A stretch of DNA of 64,000 bases from Candidatus Eremiobacter antarcticus (GTDB lineage Bacteria > Vulcanimicrobiota > Vulcanimicrobiia > Eremiobacterales > Eremiobacteraceae): contig QHBK01000003.1 of NCBI GenBank assembly GCA_003244105.1, forward strand, positions 162,396 to 226,395, read 5' to 3'. The notes beneath the pieces were generated by a model. That model did no database searches and was not told the DNA's origin. It saw only the letters and a program-made list of their open reading frames with translations. Within the stretch, counting starts at the first letter, position 1; the number at the start of each line of letters is the position of its first letter. The position numbers and the translations under genes were made by a program. This document shows, in pieces, positions 45,561 through 54,565 of this stretch.

Positions 45561-47121
45561 GCCCTGGGCGCTCGTCTCTCTCACCGATCGAACTGGATTA
45601 GCCGAACTGACCGAAACGCTCAGCGCCGCCGGCTTTAACCTCGTCGCCACCAGCGGCACGGCCGCCGCGATTCGCGCGCTCGGCGTGCGGTGCCGCGAGG
45701 TTGAGGACCTCACGGGATTCCCCCCAATCCTGGACGGGCGGGTGAAAACGCTGCACCCCAAGATCTTCGGCGGCATCCTCGCGCGCGGCGCATCGGCGGA
45801 TCACACGAACGACCTGAAGCAGCACGACATCGCGCGCATCACGGTGGTGGCGGTGACGCTTTACACCTTCCAAGCTGCGGTCGCGCGCGGCGATATCGCC
45901 GCGGATGCGGTCGACCACATCGATATCGGCGGGGTGGCGCTTTTGCGCGCCGCAGCGAAAAACTACGAAACGGCAACCGTGCTGAGCAGCTCCGCGCAGT
46001 ATGAGGAGTTCGCAGACGCGCTGCGACGCGGCGGCCCAACGCTTCACGAGCGGCAGCGCTGGGCGGCTTGCGCCATGAGCTTGGTCGCCGACTACGATGC
46101 CGCGATCGCCGCCTATCTCAGGTCGCTTGCCGGCGAGCAACCCTTGCCGGACGAGTTGACGCTGCGGCTGCCCTTACAGCACCGCCTGCGCTACGGGGAA
46201 AACCCCGGCAGCCTGGCCGCATTCTATCATTCAGCGCTCACCCCCGTGACGTTCCCGAAGCAAGTGTCGGGCAAGACGCTCTCCTACAACAACCTGTTGG
46301 ACGTCGACTCGTGCCTGCGACTGCTCGCGCCGGTCGAGAGACCAGCCGGTTTTGGTTCGGACGCCTGCGCCGAGGCAGAAGTAAAAGCGGCGATCGTCAA
46401 GCATACCGTGCCGTGCGGCTTTGCGGCGGCGCCGACCGGATGCGCAGCGCTGTGCGCGGCGTTGGGGGCCGATCCGATATCGGCGTTCGGGGGCATTGTG
46501 GCCGTCAGCGCGGAGATCGACGATGAGAGCGCCGAACTCCTCAAGCCTCGCTTTCTTGAGGTGGTCGCCGCGCCGGCGTTCAGTCCGGCGGCGCTCGCCG
46601 TTCTCCGTTCCAAAAAGAATCTGCGCATGCTGACGTTCGATCCGGGGCTGCCCGCGCGCCTATGCGCAGACGCAACCGTCCGCTCTGCGCTCGGCGGCAT
46701 CTTGCTCGAACAGCCGGACGGGGCGGCGTCGCCCGAGGCGTGGACGGTCGTCACCGAGCGCACGCCCACCCCCGAGCAGTGGCGCGACCTGTTGTTCGCC
46801 TTGCGTGCAGTGCGCCAAGTCAAATCAAACGCCGCCGTCGTCGCCAAAGACGAAGTCACGCTTGGGATCTGCGGGGGGCAGACGAATCGCGTCGTCGCGG
46901 TTGAGCTTGCATGCAAGAGAGCCGGGGCCGCGGTCCTGGGAGCAGTGCTGGCGACCGACGGCTTTTTCCCGTTCGCGGACGGCATCGAGGCGGCGCTGAG
47001 CGCAGGCATCGCAGCCGTAGTGGCGCCAGCCGGTTCGATCCGCGACGCCGAAGTCATCGAGGCCGCCCGCAAAGGCGGCATCGCGCTTGTCTTCACATCG
47101 CGCCGCTACTTTCTCCATTGA
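45547..47121 (+). CDS. purH: Bifunctional AICAR formyltransferase / IMP cyclohydrolase
   Basis: 524 residues, last two steps to IMP. The N-terminal IMP cyclohydrolase has ATSGTAAAIR, GRVKTLHPKIFGGIL and DIGGVALLRAAAKN. The formyltransferase has RYGENPGSLAAFY, VSGKTLSYNNLLD and the KHTVPCG catalytic Lys-His, ending SRRYFLH. GTG 45547 overlaps the smc end by 14 bases and has GGAG upstream. Confidence 0.96.
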   Translation: MPTPKPWALVSLTDRTGLAELTETLSAAGFNLVATSGTAAAIRALGVRCREVEDLTGFPPILDGRVKTLHPKIFGGILARGASADHTNDLKQHDIARITVVAVTLYTFQAAVARGDIAADAVDHIDIGGVALLRAAAKNYETATVLSSSAQYEEFADALRRGGPTLHERQRWAACAMSLVADYDAAIAAYLRSLAGEQPLPDELTLRLPLQHRLRYGENPGSLAAFYHSALTPVTFPKQVSGKTLSYNNLLDVDSCLRLLAPVERPAGFGSDACAEAEVKAAIVKHTVPCGFAAAPTGCAALCAALGADPISAFGGIVAVSAEIDDESAELLKPRFLEVVAAPAFSPAALAVLRSKKNLRMLTFDPGLPARLCADATVRSALGGILLEQPDGAASPEAWTVVTERTPTPEQWRDLLFALRAVRQVKSNAAVVAKDEVTLGICGGQTNRVVAVELACKRAGAAVLGAVLATDGFFPFADGIEAALSAGIAAVVAPAGSIRDAEVIEAARKGGIALVFTSRRYFLH

Positions 47122-47129
47122 GGAGTGCC

Positions 47130-47213
47130 ATGGACGATTCGCGCGCGATCCAAGCGATACTGCAAGCGGTGAACGACGCGCGCGTTGTCGTCGCAGCCCA
47201 CCGACTAGCGTGA
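47130..47213 (+). pseudogene. Possible 5' remnant of an nrnA-like DHH phosphoesterase gene
   Basis: ATG 47130 with a GAGGAG Shine-Dalgarno encodes MDDSRAIQAILQAVNDARVV followed by VAAHRLA and a stop. The sequence resembles the first strand-helix of NrnA/DHH proteins, which continue with a H-x-x-P-D-G-D-A motif. Here it ends abruptly in the start of the convergent permease-subunit gene. No continuation is found nearby. It may instead be a real 27-residue peptide. Confidence 0.35.
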
Positions 47214-47888
47214 CCCTGCCGTTCTCAGCGTGGTGACGGCCGCGTTGCCGATGGAGTAGCGGGTCTCTCCATCGACCATTGATGCGCGCATCCGGCCGCT
47301 GACCTGCACGTACGCGCCTGAAGCCGGCAGCTCCGTCACGGCGGCATCCGTCGTGTCGGGCGTGACATCGAAGCCGACCGCAACTGAGTCGGCCGCGCAA
47401 CACGTCATGATCTGCCGAGAAACGGTCGCCGGCGCGCCGTCGTGCGCTCTCGTCCACGTGCCCGTCACTTGCAACCACGTTCCGACCACCGATGCAGAGT
47501 CGCGATCGATACGTTCAAGGGCGTCGAACAAGCTCGCATCGTCGTCGTCAGCGCGATCACGCCGCGGAGCGGCGTGACGGCGCTGCTGCATGCGGTCCGG
47601 CGCGTGCGTCATGACCGAAAGCGGCGGCAGTGGCGAGCGCGGCAGCAACGCCGAGAAGCCGAAGCCGGCCAACAGCGCCCACCACAGCAAAGGGTGACGG
47701 TGGACCGTGCGCTCGCGCACGTGCGATCGTCCAAGCGACCCAAGGCAGGTGACCGCTGACAAGACCACAGCGGGAAGCGCTTCCGTCGTCAGGCTATGCA
47801 AACGGCCGCCGAACGCAGCGCCGAGCGCAAGCGCGCACGTGCAGGCAAGCGCCGCATGCTTTAGGCAGGCGAGGCTGTGCGCGGCCAC
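47205..47888 (-). CDS. YcgQ-like (TIGR03943/DUF1980) permease subunit
   Basis: 227 residues. Two or more N-terminal membrane segments (ALACTCALALGAAFGG; LLWWALLAGFGFSALL), a low-complexity charged linker (about 100-120), then a soluble domain with SRQIMTCCAADSVAVGFDV and SGAYVQVSGRM, as in the YcgQ family. Partner of the upstream permease. In Bacillus the ycgRQ pair is linked to zinc control, but the substrate is unproven. The GTG start lies 1 base after the permease stop. Confidence 0.7.
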   Translation of the reverse strand: MAAHSLACLKHAALACTCALALGAAFGGRLHSLTTEALPAVVLSAVTCLGSLGRSHVRERTVHRHPLLWWALLAGFGFSALLPRSPLPPLSVMTHAPDRMQQRRHAAPRRDRADDDDASLFDALERIDRDSASVVGTWLQVTGTWTRAHDGAPATVSRQIMTCCAADSVAVGFDVTPDTTDAAVTELPASGAYVQVSGRMRASMVDGETRYSIGNAAVTTLRTAGSR

Positions 47889-47889
47889 G

Positions 47890-48813
47890 TCAAGCCGCCA
47901 TTGCGCACGCAGCGGCCAAAGCGGCGAGCCCAGCCGCCGCCGAGCGTGCCATGACCGCGCTCCCGAACGTGCGATACATCAGTGACAGCTGACGGAAGTC
48001 CAGCGCCTGCGATGCGAAAATGAACGCGATCTGCGCACGCGGTTCTCGAAAGAACGCGCCGGCCAAGACGGCATCTGCGGTCGAGCAGGGCGACAAGAGA
48101 GAACCGAAGATCGCCGCGGCCGCCGGCGTCGCGTTCGCAAGTGCGTGAGGACGGTAGACCAGCAGCAGAGCGCTCATGCATGCCACCGCGCACAGCGACC
48201 ATAATGCGCCAGCGGCGTTGACGACGAAGCGATGCGCCAAACCTGTGTGTGAGGTGTTGCCCGAACAGTGCGAGCCTGGTGCGACCGTTGAGCTCGCAAC
48301 TGCGCTCAAGACTGCGGCGATGACCCCTGCGCACATGCGCACGACGAGCATCCGTGGGCCCAAGACGGCGGCCGTGCAGACGAGTGCGATCGGATTGCAG
48401 CAGCCGCTCCAGATGATGCATGCGCCGGCCAAGCCAGGCGGCAGCAACCGCAGACACGCGGCGAACGACGACATGGCACAATCGCAACCGGGGAACAACA
48501 GCGCGAACGCAACAGCGGCCGCACGCGCGTGGCGGATGCGCCATCTCTGAGCCACCGCCTCGATGGCGACCGCTGCCGCTGCTCCTGCGCTGACGTACGG
48601 CAGGGCTCCGATCGCGATGGAGCACGCGTATACCGACGTGCGATAGACTCCCGGCAAAAGGGAGGACGGTATGACCGCTGTGGCAGCCGCGGGGGAGATG
48701 AGCGACGCCGCAGCGGCGACGATCAGCACGCCGGCGAGTCGAAGCGTCTTGCGGCCCCAGAGCGGTTGCCCATCCACTGGCGCAAGCCAATGACATCGCC
48801 TCGCCATGCTCAT
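47890..48813 (-). CDS. YcgR/YraQ-type (DUF318) permease
   Basis: 307 residues from ATG 48813, about eight hydrophobic segments. Diagnostic blocks are PGCDCAMSSFAACLRLLPPG, GCCNPIALVCT and IFGSLLSPCSTADAVLAGAF, matching the two pseudo-symmetric halves of DUF318 permeases. The Cys-rich motifs suggest metal or thiol handling. It forms a two-gene system with the YcgQ-like gene and is divergent from hisS with a very short gap. A longer frame up to 48876 is possible. Confidence 0.75.
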   Translation of the reverse strand: MSMARRCHWLAPVDGQPLWGRKTLRLAGVLIVAAAASLISPAAATAVIPSSLLPGVYRTSVYACSIAIGALPYVSAGAAAAVAIEAVAQRWRIRHARAAAVAFALLFPGCDCAMSSFAACLRLLPPGLAGACIIWSGCCNPIALVCTAAVLGPRMLVVRMCAGVIAAVLSAVASSTVAPGSHCSGNTSHTGLAHRFVVNAAGALWSLCAVACMSALLLVYRPHALANATPAAAAIFGSLLSPCSTADAVLAGAFFREPRAQIAFIFASQALDFRQLSLMYRTFGSAVMARSAAAGLAALAAACAMAA

Positions 48814-48878
48814 GAGGGATTGGCACCTCTCCCGCAAGTATGTACGGGCGGCGCGCCGAAGCACGCCGCATCGCAACT

Positions 48879-50147
48879 GTGAAGAATCTGACGGCGCCGC
48901 GCGGGACCTTCGACATCCTTCCCCCGGAGTCGTCCCAATGGCAAGTGCTCGAGCGGATCATCGACGAGGTGTGCGCGCGCTTCGGCTACCGCGAGATTCG
49001 CACGCCCATCTTCGAAAGCAGTGAGGTCTTCGTGCGCACGATCGGGGTGGGCACCGACATCGTCGACAAGGAGATGTACACGTTCATCGACCGCGGCGGT
49101 CGCAGCATCAGCCTGCGACCTGAGATGACGGCGCCGGTGGTGCGCGCCGCTCTCGCCCATAACCTCTTGCAGACGCTGCCGCTGAAGCTCTATTATCGGG
49201 GCCCGATCTTTCGCTACGAGCGGCCTCAGAAGGGGCGCTACCGCCAGGCGCACCAGTGGGGCGTCGAGTGCTTCGGTGCGGCAGGGCCCGAAGCCGACGC
49301 GGAGATCATCGCCTTGAGCTTGGAGATGATGCGCGCCGTCGGCATCGTCGACTATCGGCTCGAGATCAACTCCCTCGGCTGCGCGCAATGCGCGCCGGCA
49401 TTTCGCGAGGCGCTCGTCGCGTATCTCTCAGAGCAAGCCGCCGCACTCAGCGAGACCAGTCGCGAGCGGCTGCAGCGCAACCCGCTGCGCATCCTTGACT
49501 CGAAGGACGACCTGGACCGAGCGGTGCTCGCCGGGGCGCCGACGATGGAGCGCTTTTTGTGCGAGAGCTGCCAGCAGCATTTCGCAGATCTGCGCTTCCT
49601 GCTGGAGAGCATGGGCATACGGGCTCTGCACAACCCGCATATCGTCCGCGGTCTGGACTACTACACGCGCACGGTGTTCGAGATCCATTCGGTAGCCCTT
49701 GGCGCCCAGGACAGCGTCTGCGGCGGCGGTCGTTACGACGGTCTCGTGCAGGCGATGGGCGGTCCGCCCACGCCGGGCGTCGGCGTCGCGATGGGCATGG
49801 ACCGCATGCTCATGCTTTCGCGCAGCTCAGGGGCCGCTGCCGAGCAGGACGGCCAGACGCGCTTGCAAGTCGCCTTCGTCGCGCTGGACGACGAGTCTGC
49901 GCGCCTGCTGGTCCCGGTGCTCCAGGCTGTGCGCGCGCGTGGCATCGCAGCCGACATGGACTATCTGCGCCGCAAACTGGAGCGACAGCTGCGCGCCGCC
50001 GGAGAAAGCGGCGCGCGCTTTGCGGTCATCATGGGCGAAGACGAACGCACGGCGGGCGATGTGACGATCCAAGATCTCGCGACGCGCGCACGGGTGCGCG
50101 TGGGTCTTACCCGTGTCGACGCTGAGCTTGCCCAGCGTCTGGCATGA
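48879..50147 (+). CDS. hisS: Histidine--tRNA ligase
   Basis: 422 residues from GTG 48879 (MKNLTAPRGTFDILPPES). Class II synthetase: motif 2 FRYERPQKGRYRQAHQWGVE, the HisA loop LVRGLDYYTRTVFE-type (VRGLDYYTRTVFEIH), GGGRYDGLV, motif 3 GVGVAMGMDRML, and the anticodon domain at the C-terminus. An ATG at 48840 adds 13 non-family residues. First gene of the long glycan operon. Confidence 0.95.
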   Translation: MKNLTAPRGTFDILPPESSQWQVLERIIDEVCARFGYREIRTPIFESSEVFVRTIGVGTDIVDKEMYTFIDRGGRSISLRPEMTAPVVRAALAHNLLQTLPLKLYYRGPIFRYERPQKGRYRQAHQWGVECFGAAGPEADAEIIALSLEMMRAVGIVDYRLEINSLGCAQCAPAFREALVAYLSEQAAALSETSRERLQRNPLRILDSKDDLDRAVLAGAPTMERFLCESCQQHFADLRFLLESMGIRALHNPHIVRGLDYYTRTVFEIHSVALGAQDSVCGGGRYDGLVQAMGGPPTPGVGVAMGMDRMLMLSRSSGAAAEQDGQTRLQVAFVALDDESARLLVPVLQAVRARGIAADMDYLRRKLERQLRAAGESGARFAVIMGEDERTAGDVTIQDLATRARVRVGLTRVDAELAQRLA

Positions 50148-50159
50148 AGAGCGGCTGAC

Positions 50160-50603
50160 GTGGAGCTGAGCAAGAAGACGCTGGACGAACTGATCGAGGT
50201 CATGCAGCGCGACGGCCTCGAGCGGCTGCGCGTCGAATACCAAGGCCTCGACCTCGACCTGCGTATGTCTCCGGCGCGGCCAACTTCGCCCGCCCCAACC
50301 CTTGCGCCGGCCCCTGCCGGTGTTGAAGCGCCGCCCGAGCCGCGCAGCGCCGAAGCGCCTGCCAACGTGCGCAAGGTGTTGGCGCCCCTCATCGGAGTTT
50401 TTTACCGAACTGCCGCGCCCGGCGCGCCTCCGTTCGTGAATCTCGGCGACACCGTTACTTCCGGCCAAGTGCTGTGCATTCTCGAGGCCATGAAGCTCAT
50501 GAATGAGATCGTGAGCGAGCATAGCGGTAAAATCGTCCGCATATGCGCGAATCCGGGGGACTTGGTTTCGCTTCAGCAGGAGCTGTTTTGGATCGAAACC
50601 TGA
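50160..50603 (+). CDS. accB: Biotin carboxyl carrier protein of acetyl-CoA carboxylase
   Basis: 147 residues. It has an N-terminal KTLDELIEVMQRDGLERLRV helix, a Pro/Ala linker (about 38-68), then the biotinyl domain with EAMKLMNEI (Lys biotinylated). Carries CO2 between biotin carboxylase and carboxyltransferase. accC, usually next, is absent. GTG start, 12 bases after hisS. Confidence 0.94.
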   Translation: MELSKKTLDELIEVMQRDGLERLRVEYQGLDLDLRMSPARPTSPAPTLAPAPAGVEAPPEPRSAEAPANVRKVLAPLIGVFYRTAAPGAPPFVNLGDTVTSGQVLCILEAMKLMNEIVSEHSGKIVRICANPGDLVSLQQELFWIET

Positions 50604-51181
50604 GAGCTGATGTCAAGGCAAAGAGCTTCGCGGACTGCGTCGCGGAGCGCCGCGATATGTGGCGCCTGGAATCGTACGCCCAGCCGGTGCAGGCGACCGT
50701 CGACGCGATGGTCCGAGCGATCCGTTCGGGCGGGCGGGTGTATTTTTTCGGCAACGGCGGCAGTGCCGCGCAGGCCCAGCATTTCGCAGCCGAGTTGAGC
50801 GGCCGGTTTTTGAAAGACCGGCCTGCCTGGGGCGCGCTCGCGTTGTCGGTCGACACCTCAGCGTTGACCGCCATTGCGAACGACTACGGTTTCGAACACG
50901 TTTTCGCGCGCCAACTGCAAGGGCTCGTGTCGGCTGGCGACGTCGCTTGCGGCTTGACGACGTCGGGGACGTCTGCGAATGTCATCGCGGGGTTGGCTGT
51001 GGCGCGCCGAAACGCAGCGGTCACCGTTGCGTTCACGGGCAACGGGGGCGGTACAATCGTCGCCGAGGCGGACATCGCGCTCGTGGGACCGGACGGCCCA
51101 TCATGGAAAGTGCAAGAAGTGCACCTCGTGCTGGGTCACATCATCTGCGAGCTTGTCGAACTCGCGCTGACGGTCTCGTGA
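50588..51181 (+). CDS. gmhA: Phosphoheptose isomerase (SIS domain)
   Basis: 197 residues from TTG 50588, with CAGGAG in the end of accB as Shine-Dalgarno. Converts sedoheptulose 7-phosphate to D-glycero-D-manno-heptose 7-phosphate. SIS motifs: RVYFFGNGGSAAQAQHFAAE, CGLTTSGTSANVIAGL, and the C-terminal QEVHLVLGHIICELVE with catalytic His. Start of the ADP-heptose module. Confidence 0.92.
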   Translation: MDRNLRADVKAKSFADCVAERRDMWRLESYAQPVQATVDAMVRAIRSGGRVYFFGNGGSAAQAQHFAAELSGRFLKDRPAWGALALSVDTSALTAIANDYGFEHVFARQLQGLVSAGDVACGLTTSGTSANVIAGLAVARRNAAVTVAFTGNGGGTIVAEADIALVGPDGPSWKVQEVHLVLGHIICELVELALTVS

Positions 51182-51792
51182 CCGGCAATCCCGCATCGGT
51201 CGCGCGCCGGGCAGTGTTCTTCGACCGCGACGGCACGCTCAACGTCGATACCGGGTACGTCTCACGCCCGTCGGACGTGACGCTGATCCCCTGCGCCGCC
51301 ACGGGCGCGAAACGGCTGTCCGACAGCGGATTTTTGATCGTCATCCTCTCGAATCAGTCCGCCATCGCTCGCAAGCTCGCAACCGCCGCACAAGTGAACG
51401 CGGTCGACCGCAGGCTTCTCAAGCTGCTCGCGGAGCAAGGCGTCCGCGTCCACGCCACCTACCGTTGCCCACATCTGCCGGACCCCGCGGCCGATCCGGT
51501 CGAGTCACCGTGCGACTGCCGCAAACCCAAGCCCGGGATGTTCTTCCGCGCCGCCGCGGATCTCGGGATCGACCTTGCGCGGTCGTGGGGGGTCGGCGAT
51601 CGCATCAGGGATGCGCAAGCCGCAGGTGCCGCCGGTTGCAGAGCCGTCGCTGTGCCTACTGTGGGAGCTCCGAAGGCCACCGAGAATTCCCAACCGGAAG
51701 ACGACGAGGCGAACTGGCCCGCCGGCACGCTTTTCGCCCGCGATCTTGTGGAGGCGGCGGACATCATCGTGGCTCATGCCAAAAAAACCTAA
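51178..51792 (+). CDS. gmhB: D-glycero-D-manno-heptose 1,7-bisphosphate 7-phosphatase
   Basis: 204 residues from GTG 51178 (GTGA overlap with gmhA). HAD phosphatase: nucleophile FFDRDGTLNVDTGYV, LSNQSAIARK, zinc ligands CPHLPDP...CDCRKPKPG, and GVGDRIRDAQAAGAAG. Removes the C7 phosphate of heptose bisphosphate. A C-terminal extension of about 30 residues follows the HAD core. Confidence 0.92.
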   Translation: MTGNPASVARRAVFFDRDGTLNVDTGYVSRPSDVTLIPCAATGAKRLSDSGFLIVILSNQSAIARKLATAAQVNAVDRRLLKLLAEQGVRVHATYRCPHLPDPAADPVESPCDCRKPKPGMFFRAAADLGIDLARSWGVGDRIRDAQAAGAAGCRAVAVPTVGAPKATENSQPEDDEANWPAGTLFARDLVEAADIIVAHAKKT

Positions 51793-52846
51793 CCGTCAGC
51801 AGCCGCGCGCGCGCCGCCAGACCGCCGCGGATCAGCGCTGGATCGCGGAGCTGCTCGATGCTATGCGCGGGCGGCACATCGCGGTCATCGGCGACTTGAT
51901 GCTGGACGAATGGTACTGGGGCAACGTGCGCCGCATCTCGCCGGAAGCGCCGGTGCCTGTCGTCGAGGTGATGGACCACACCTACACGTTGGGCGGCGCA
52001 GGAAATGTCGCGAACAACTTGGCGGCCTTGGGCGCGAAAGTGTCGGTGTTCGGCGTCATCGGCGATGACGACGCCGGCTCCAAGGTCTTGCAGCTCTTCC
52101 GCAAGCTTTCGATCGACACGAAAGGCGTCGCGCGAGTGGGCGGGCGGCCGACCACGCAAAAGATGCGCATCGTGGCGCACAACCAGCAAGTCGTGAGAGC
52201 CGATTGCGAGTCCACCGACGCGATTGACGGTCGCGTGGAACTCACGCTGCGACGGGAGCTCGCGGCGTTGGACGGCTCCCTCGACGGCGCTGTGTTGAGC
52301 GACTACGGCAAGGGCCTCATCAGCGGGCCGATCGTCAGATCGGTGCGCTCTTTCAAGCAGAAAGCGGTCATCACGGCGGACCCCAAGCCTGAGAACATCG
52401 ACGCCTTCGCCGACGTGGATTGCATCGCTCCCAATGCGGCCGAAGCGCAGAGCGCGGCCGGAATGCCTCTCACGAGCGAAACGGATCTGTCGCGCGCCGG
52501 CGCCGCCTTGCTCGAGCGCACGCGCGCGCGTTACGTGCTCATCACGCAGGGCGAGCATGGCATGACGCTGTTCGCCCGCGGCAAACGCCCGTTCACGGTC
52601 CCCGCAGTGGCCCGCCAAGTGTATGATGTCAGCGGCGCGGGCGATACGGTGATGTCGATGCTGACGCTTGCGCTTTCCATCGGGGCCCCGGTCGAGCGCG
52701 CCGTCGTGCTCGCAAATGTGGCAGCCGGCGTTGTGGTCGAGAAATTGGGAACGGCCACCGCAGCGCCGGATGAAATCCTGCGCTTTGCGATGATGGAAGG
52801 GATTCACGCGCCGGTCCCCGCGGACGATCGTCATGCCCGCCGCTGA
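51776..52846 (+). CDS. D-glycero-beta-D-manno-heptose-7-phosphate kinase (RfaE domain I)
   Basis: 356 residues from ATG 51776, overlapping gmhB by 17 bases. PfkB/ribokinase fold: IGDLMLDEWYWGNVRRISPE, LGGAGNVANNLAALGA, and the catalytic DVSGAGDTVMSMLTLAL. It corresponds to the kinase half of HldE (an HldA-type stand-alone enzyme). The basic N-terminus (KKPNRQQPRARRQ) is extra. The nucleotidyltransferase half is encoded by the next gene. Confidence 0.92.
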   Translation: MPKKPNRQQPRARRQTAADQRWIAELLDAMRGRHIAVIGDLMLDEWYWGNVRRISPEAPVPVVEVMDHTYTLGGAGNVANNLAALGAKVSVFGVIGDDDAGSKVLQLFRKLSIDTKGVARVGGRPTTQKMRIVAHNQQVVRADCESTDAIDGRVELTLRRELAALDGSLDGAVLSDYGKGLISGPIVRSVRSFKQKAVITADPKPENIDAFADVDCIAPNAAEAQSAAGMPLTSETDLSRAGAALLERTRARYVLITQGEHGMTLFARGKRPFTVPAVARQVYDVSGAGDTVMSMLTLALSIGAPVERAVVLANVAAGVVVEKLGTATAAPDEILRFAMMEGIHAPVPADDRHARR

Positions 52847-53327
52847 CAAAGTGCTGCCTCGCGACCAGCTCGCGGCTCGTCTGCGGGCCGGCCGCAAGAC
52901 ACACGGCAAGATCGTCTTCACCTGCGGCGTGTTCGATTTGCTGCACGTCGGCCACGTGCGCTACCTTGAATACGCGCGTTCGCTCGGCGGCTTGCTCGTG
53001 GTGGGGGTGAATTCGGACGAGTCGGTGCGTCAGCTCGGCAAGAGTCCCGACAGGCCGATCGTTGGACAAGCCGAGCGGGCTGAGCTCGTCGCCGCCCTGG
53101 AGAGCGTCGCCTATGTGTGCATCTTCGATGAGATGCGGCCCATCGAGACCATACGGATCCTGCGCCCGGATATCCATGTCAAGGATGCGGCCTACCGCAG
53201 CGGCGTTCTGCCGGAGGCTGCCATGGTGGAAGAGGTGGGCGGCGTCGTCGCGTTCGCACCCCATGTGGAAGGATGGTCCACGACAAAACTGGCGGCGCGG
53301 CTCTTGCCGGGCGGCGACAGGCGGTGA
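52833..53327 (+). CDS. Heptose 1-phosphate nucleotidyltransferase (RfaE domain II)
   Basis: 164 residues. Cytidylyltransferase-like fold with FTCGVFDLLHVGHVRYLEYA (HxGH) and VGVNSDESVRQLGK, then RPDIHVKDAAYRSGVLPE. Transfers AMP to heptose 1-phosphate, giving ADP-heptose (HldC type). ATG 52833 overlaps the kinase gene by 14 bases. The epimerase HldD is not in the window. Confidence 0.92.
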   Translation: MPAADKVLPRDQLAARLRAGRKTHGKIVFTCGVFDLLHVGHVRYLEYARSLGGLLVVGVNSDESVRQLGKSPDRPIVGQAERAELVAALESVAYVCIFDEMRPIETIRILRPDIHVKDAAYRSGVLPEAAMVEEVGGVVAFAPHVEGWSTTKLAARLLPGGDRR

Positions 53328-54565
53328 CTGCGACGCGGCTGTTCGTGACGACCAACGGGCCGGGTGAAGTCATGGGCTGGGTGCGGCCGTTTTTGAGACG
53401 GATCTTCGCGCGCGATCCCACGTCGAAGGTGACGGTGGTCCTCCTGCCGTGCGCGTATGCGAGCGGTCATGAAACCCAAGCGCTGGAGAAGATGTTCCCC
53501 TCTGCCGCCGTCATCGGCCCCGATGCGTACGCGCGATTTCTCATCGGCCGTCAAACGGCAGGCATGCAGCGCGGCAACGGCGTGCTGCAGTACCTCGGCG
53601 GCGACCTTTTCCACGCCATCACGATCGCGCGGCGCCTGGAACTCGAGCCCATGACCTACAAATTTACGAAGCGCTCTTACGCCAACAGATTTCAGAGATT
53701 CTTCGCACTCGACGAGCGCAACGCCCAACAGTTGCGAAACGAAGGCGCGCCCCCGGACAAGGTGCGGGTCGTCGGCAACTTGGTCTACGATGCCGTGGCA
53801 GAATCGCTGCAGCGGCCGCCCCCTCCGCCGGGCGAAGGTTCCGGAGTCTGCATCCTTCCGGGATCGCGCCCGTACGAGCTGAAGTTCTTGCTGCCGTTCT
53901 TCTTGAGCATCGCTCGCGAGCTGGTCCGGCTTCGGCCGGACGTACCCGTGAGCTTCGTCGTGTCGCCGTTCAGCAGTGACGACGAGTTGCGAGCGGGCAT
54001 CGAGCACGCCGGCGATCCGCATCTCTTCGGCACGGCCGGCCGCTTCGATGCGGCCCGCGACGTGATCCACGTCGATGGCTGTCAGTTCTCGATCGATCGC
54101 TCCATGGATTACCGCTCCATGGCGCAGTCACAGCTGGTGATCAGCATTCCGGGGACCAAGTGCATCGAGGCCGCCGTTCTGGGCCGGGCGCTGCTGGTCA
54201 CCGTGCCGACCAACCGTTTGGATGAACTCGCCATGAACGGCGTCGCTGCGTACTTGCATCGCATACCGCTCATCGGCAGGCCGCTGAAGACCTCGATCGC
54301 GCGAGCGCTGGAGCGCCGCCTGAAATTTATCGCGCAGCCCAACATCGATGCAGGCGAGCTGGTAGCGCCCGAGCTGCGGGGAATCCTCAAGCCCGCGGAG
54401 GTCGCAGCGCATGCAGCCGCGATGCTGGACGATGCCGCAGCATTGCGCCTCATGGGCGAACGGCTCAAAGCGCTCTACGCGTCCAACGCCGGCGCGGCCG
54501 ACCGGATGGCGGCAGAGGCGCTTTCGGTCGCCGCCCGCAGCGCTGCCCAAAAGCTTGCCGTCTAA
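53324..54565 (+). CDS. Lipid-A-disaccharide synthase-related (LpxB-like) protein
   Basis: 413 residues from GTG 53324 (GTGA overlap). GT-B fold: an N-terminal FVTTNGPGEVMGWVRPFLRR replaces the LpxB SGE-SGD loop, with CILPGSRPYELKFLLPFFLS and ISIPGTKCIEAAVLGRALLV matching the LpxB UDP-sugar site. Proteins of this type are annotated as LpxB-related in several phyla. The acceptor is unknown, though neighbouring heptose genes suggest a lipid-linked surface glycan. Confidence 0.75.
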   Translation: MTATRLFVTTNGPGEVMGWVRPFLRRIFARDPTSKVTVVLLPCAYASGHETQALEKMFPSAAVIGPDAYARFLIGRQTAGMQRGNGVLQYLGGDLFHAITIARRLELEPMTYKFTKRSYANRFQRFFALDERNAQQLRNEGAPPDKVRVVGNLVYDAVAESLQRPPPPPGEGSGVCILPGSRPYELKFLLPFFLSIARELVRLRPDVPVSFVVSPFSSDDELRAGIEHAGDPHLFGTAGRFDAARDVIHVDGCQFSIDRSMDYRSMAQSQLVISIPGTKCIEAAVLGRALLVTVPTNRLDELAMNGVAAYLHRIPLIGRPLKTSIARALERRLKFIAQPNIDAGELVAPELRGILKPAEVAAHAAAMLDDAAALRLMGERLKALYASNAGAADRMAAEALSVAARSAAQKLAV

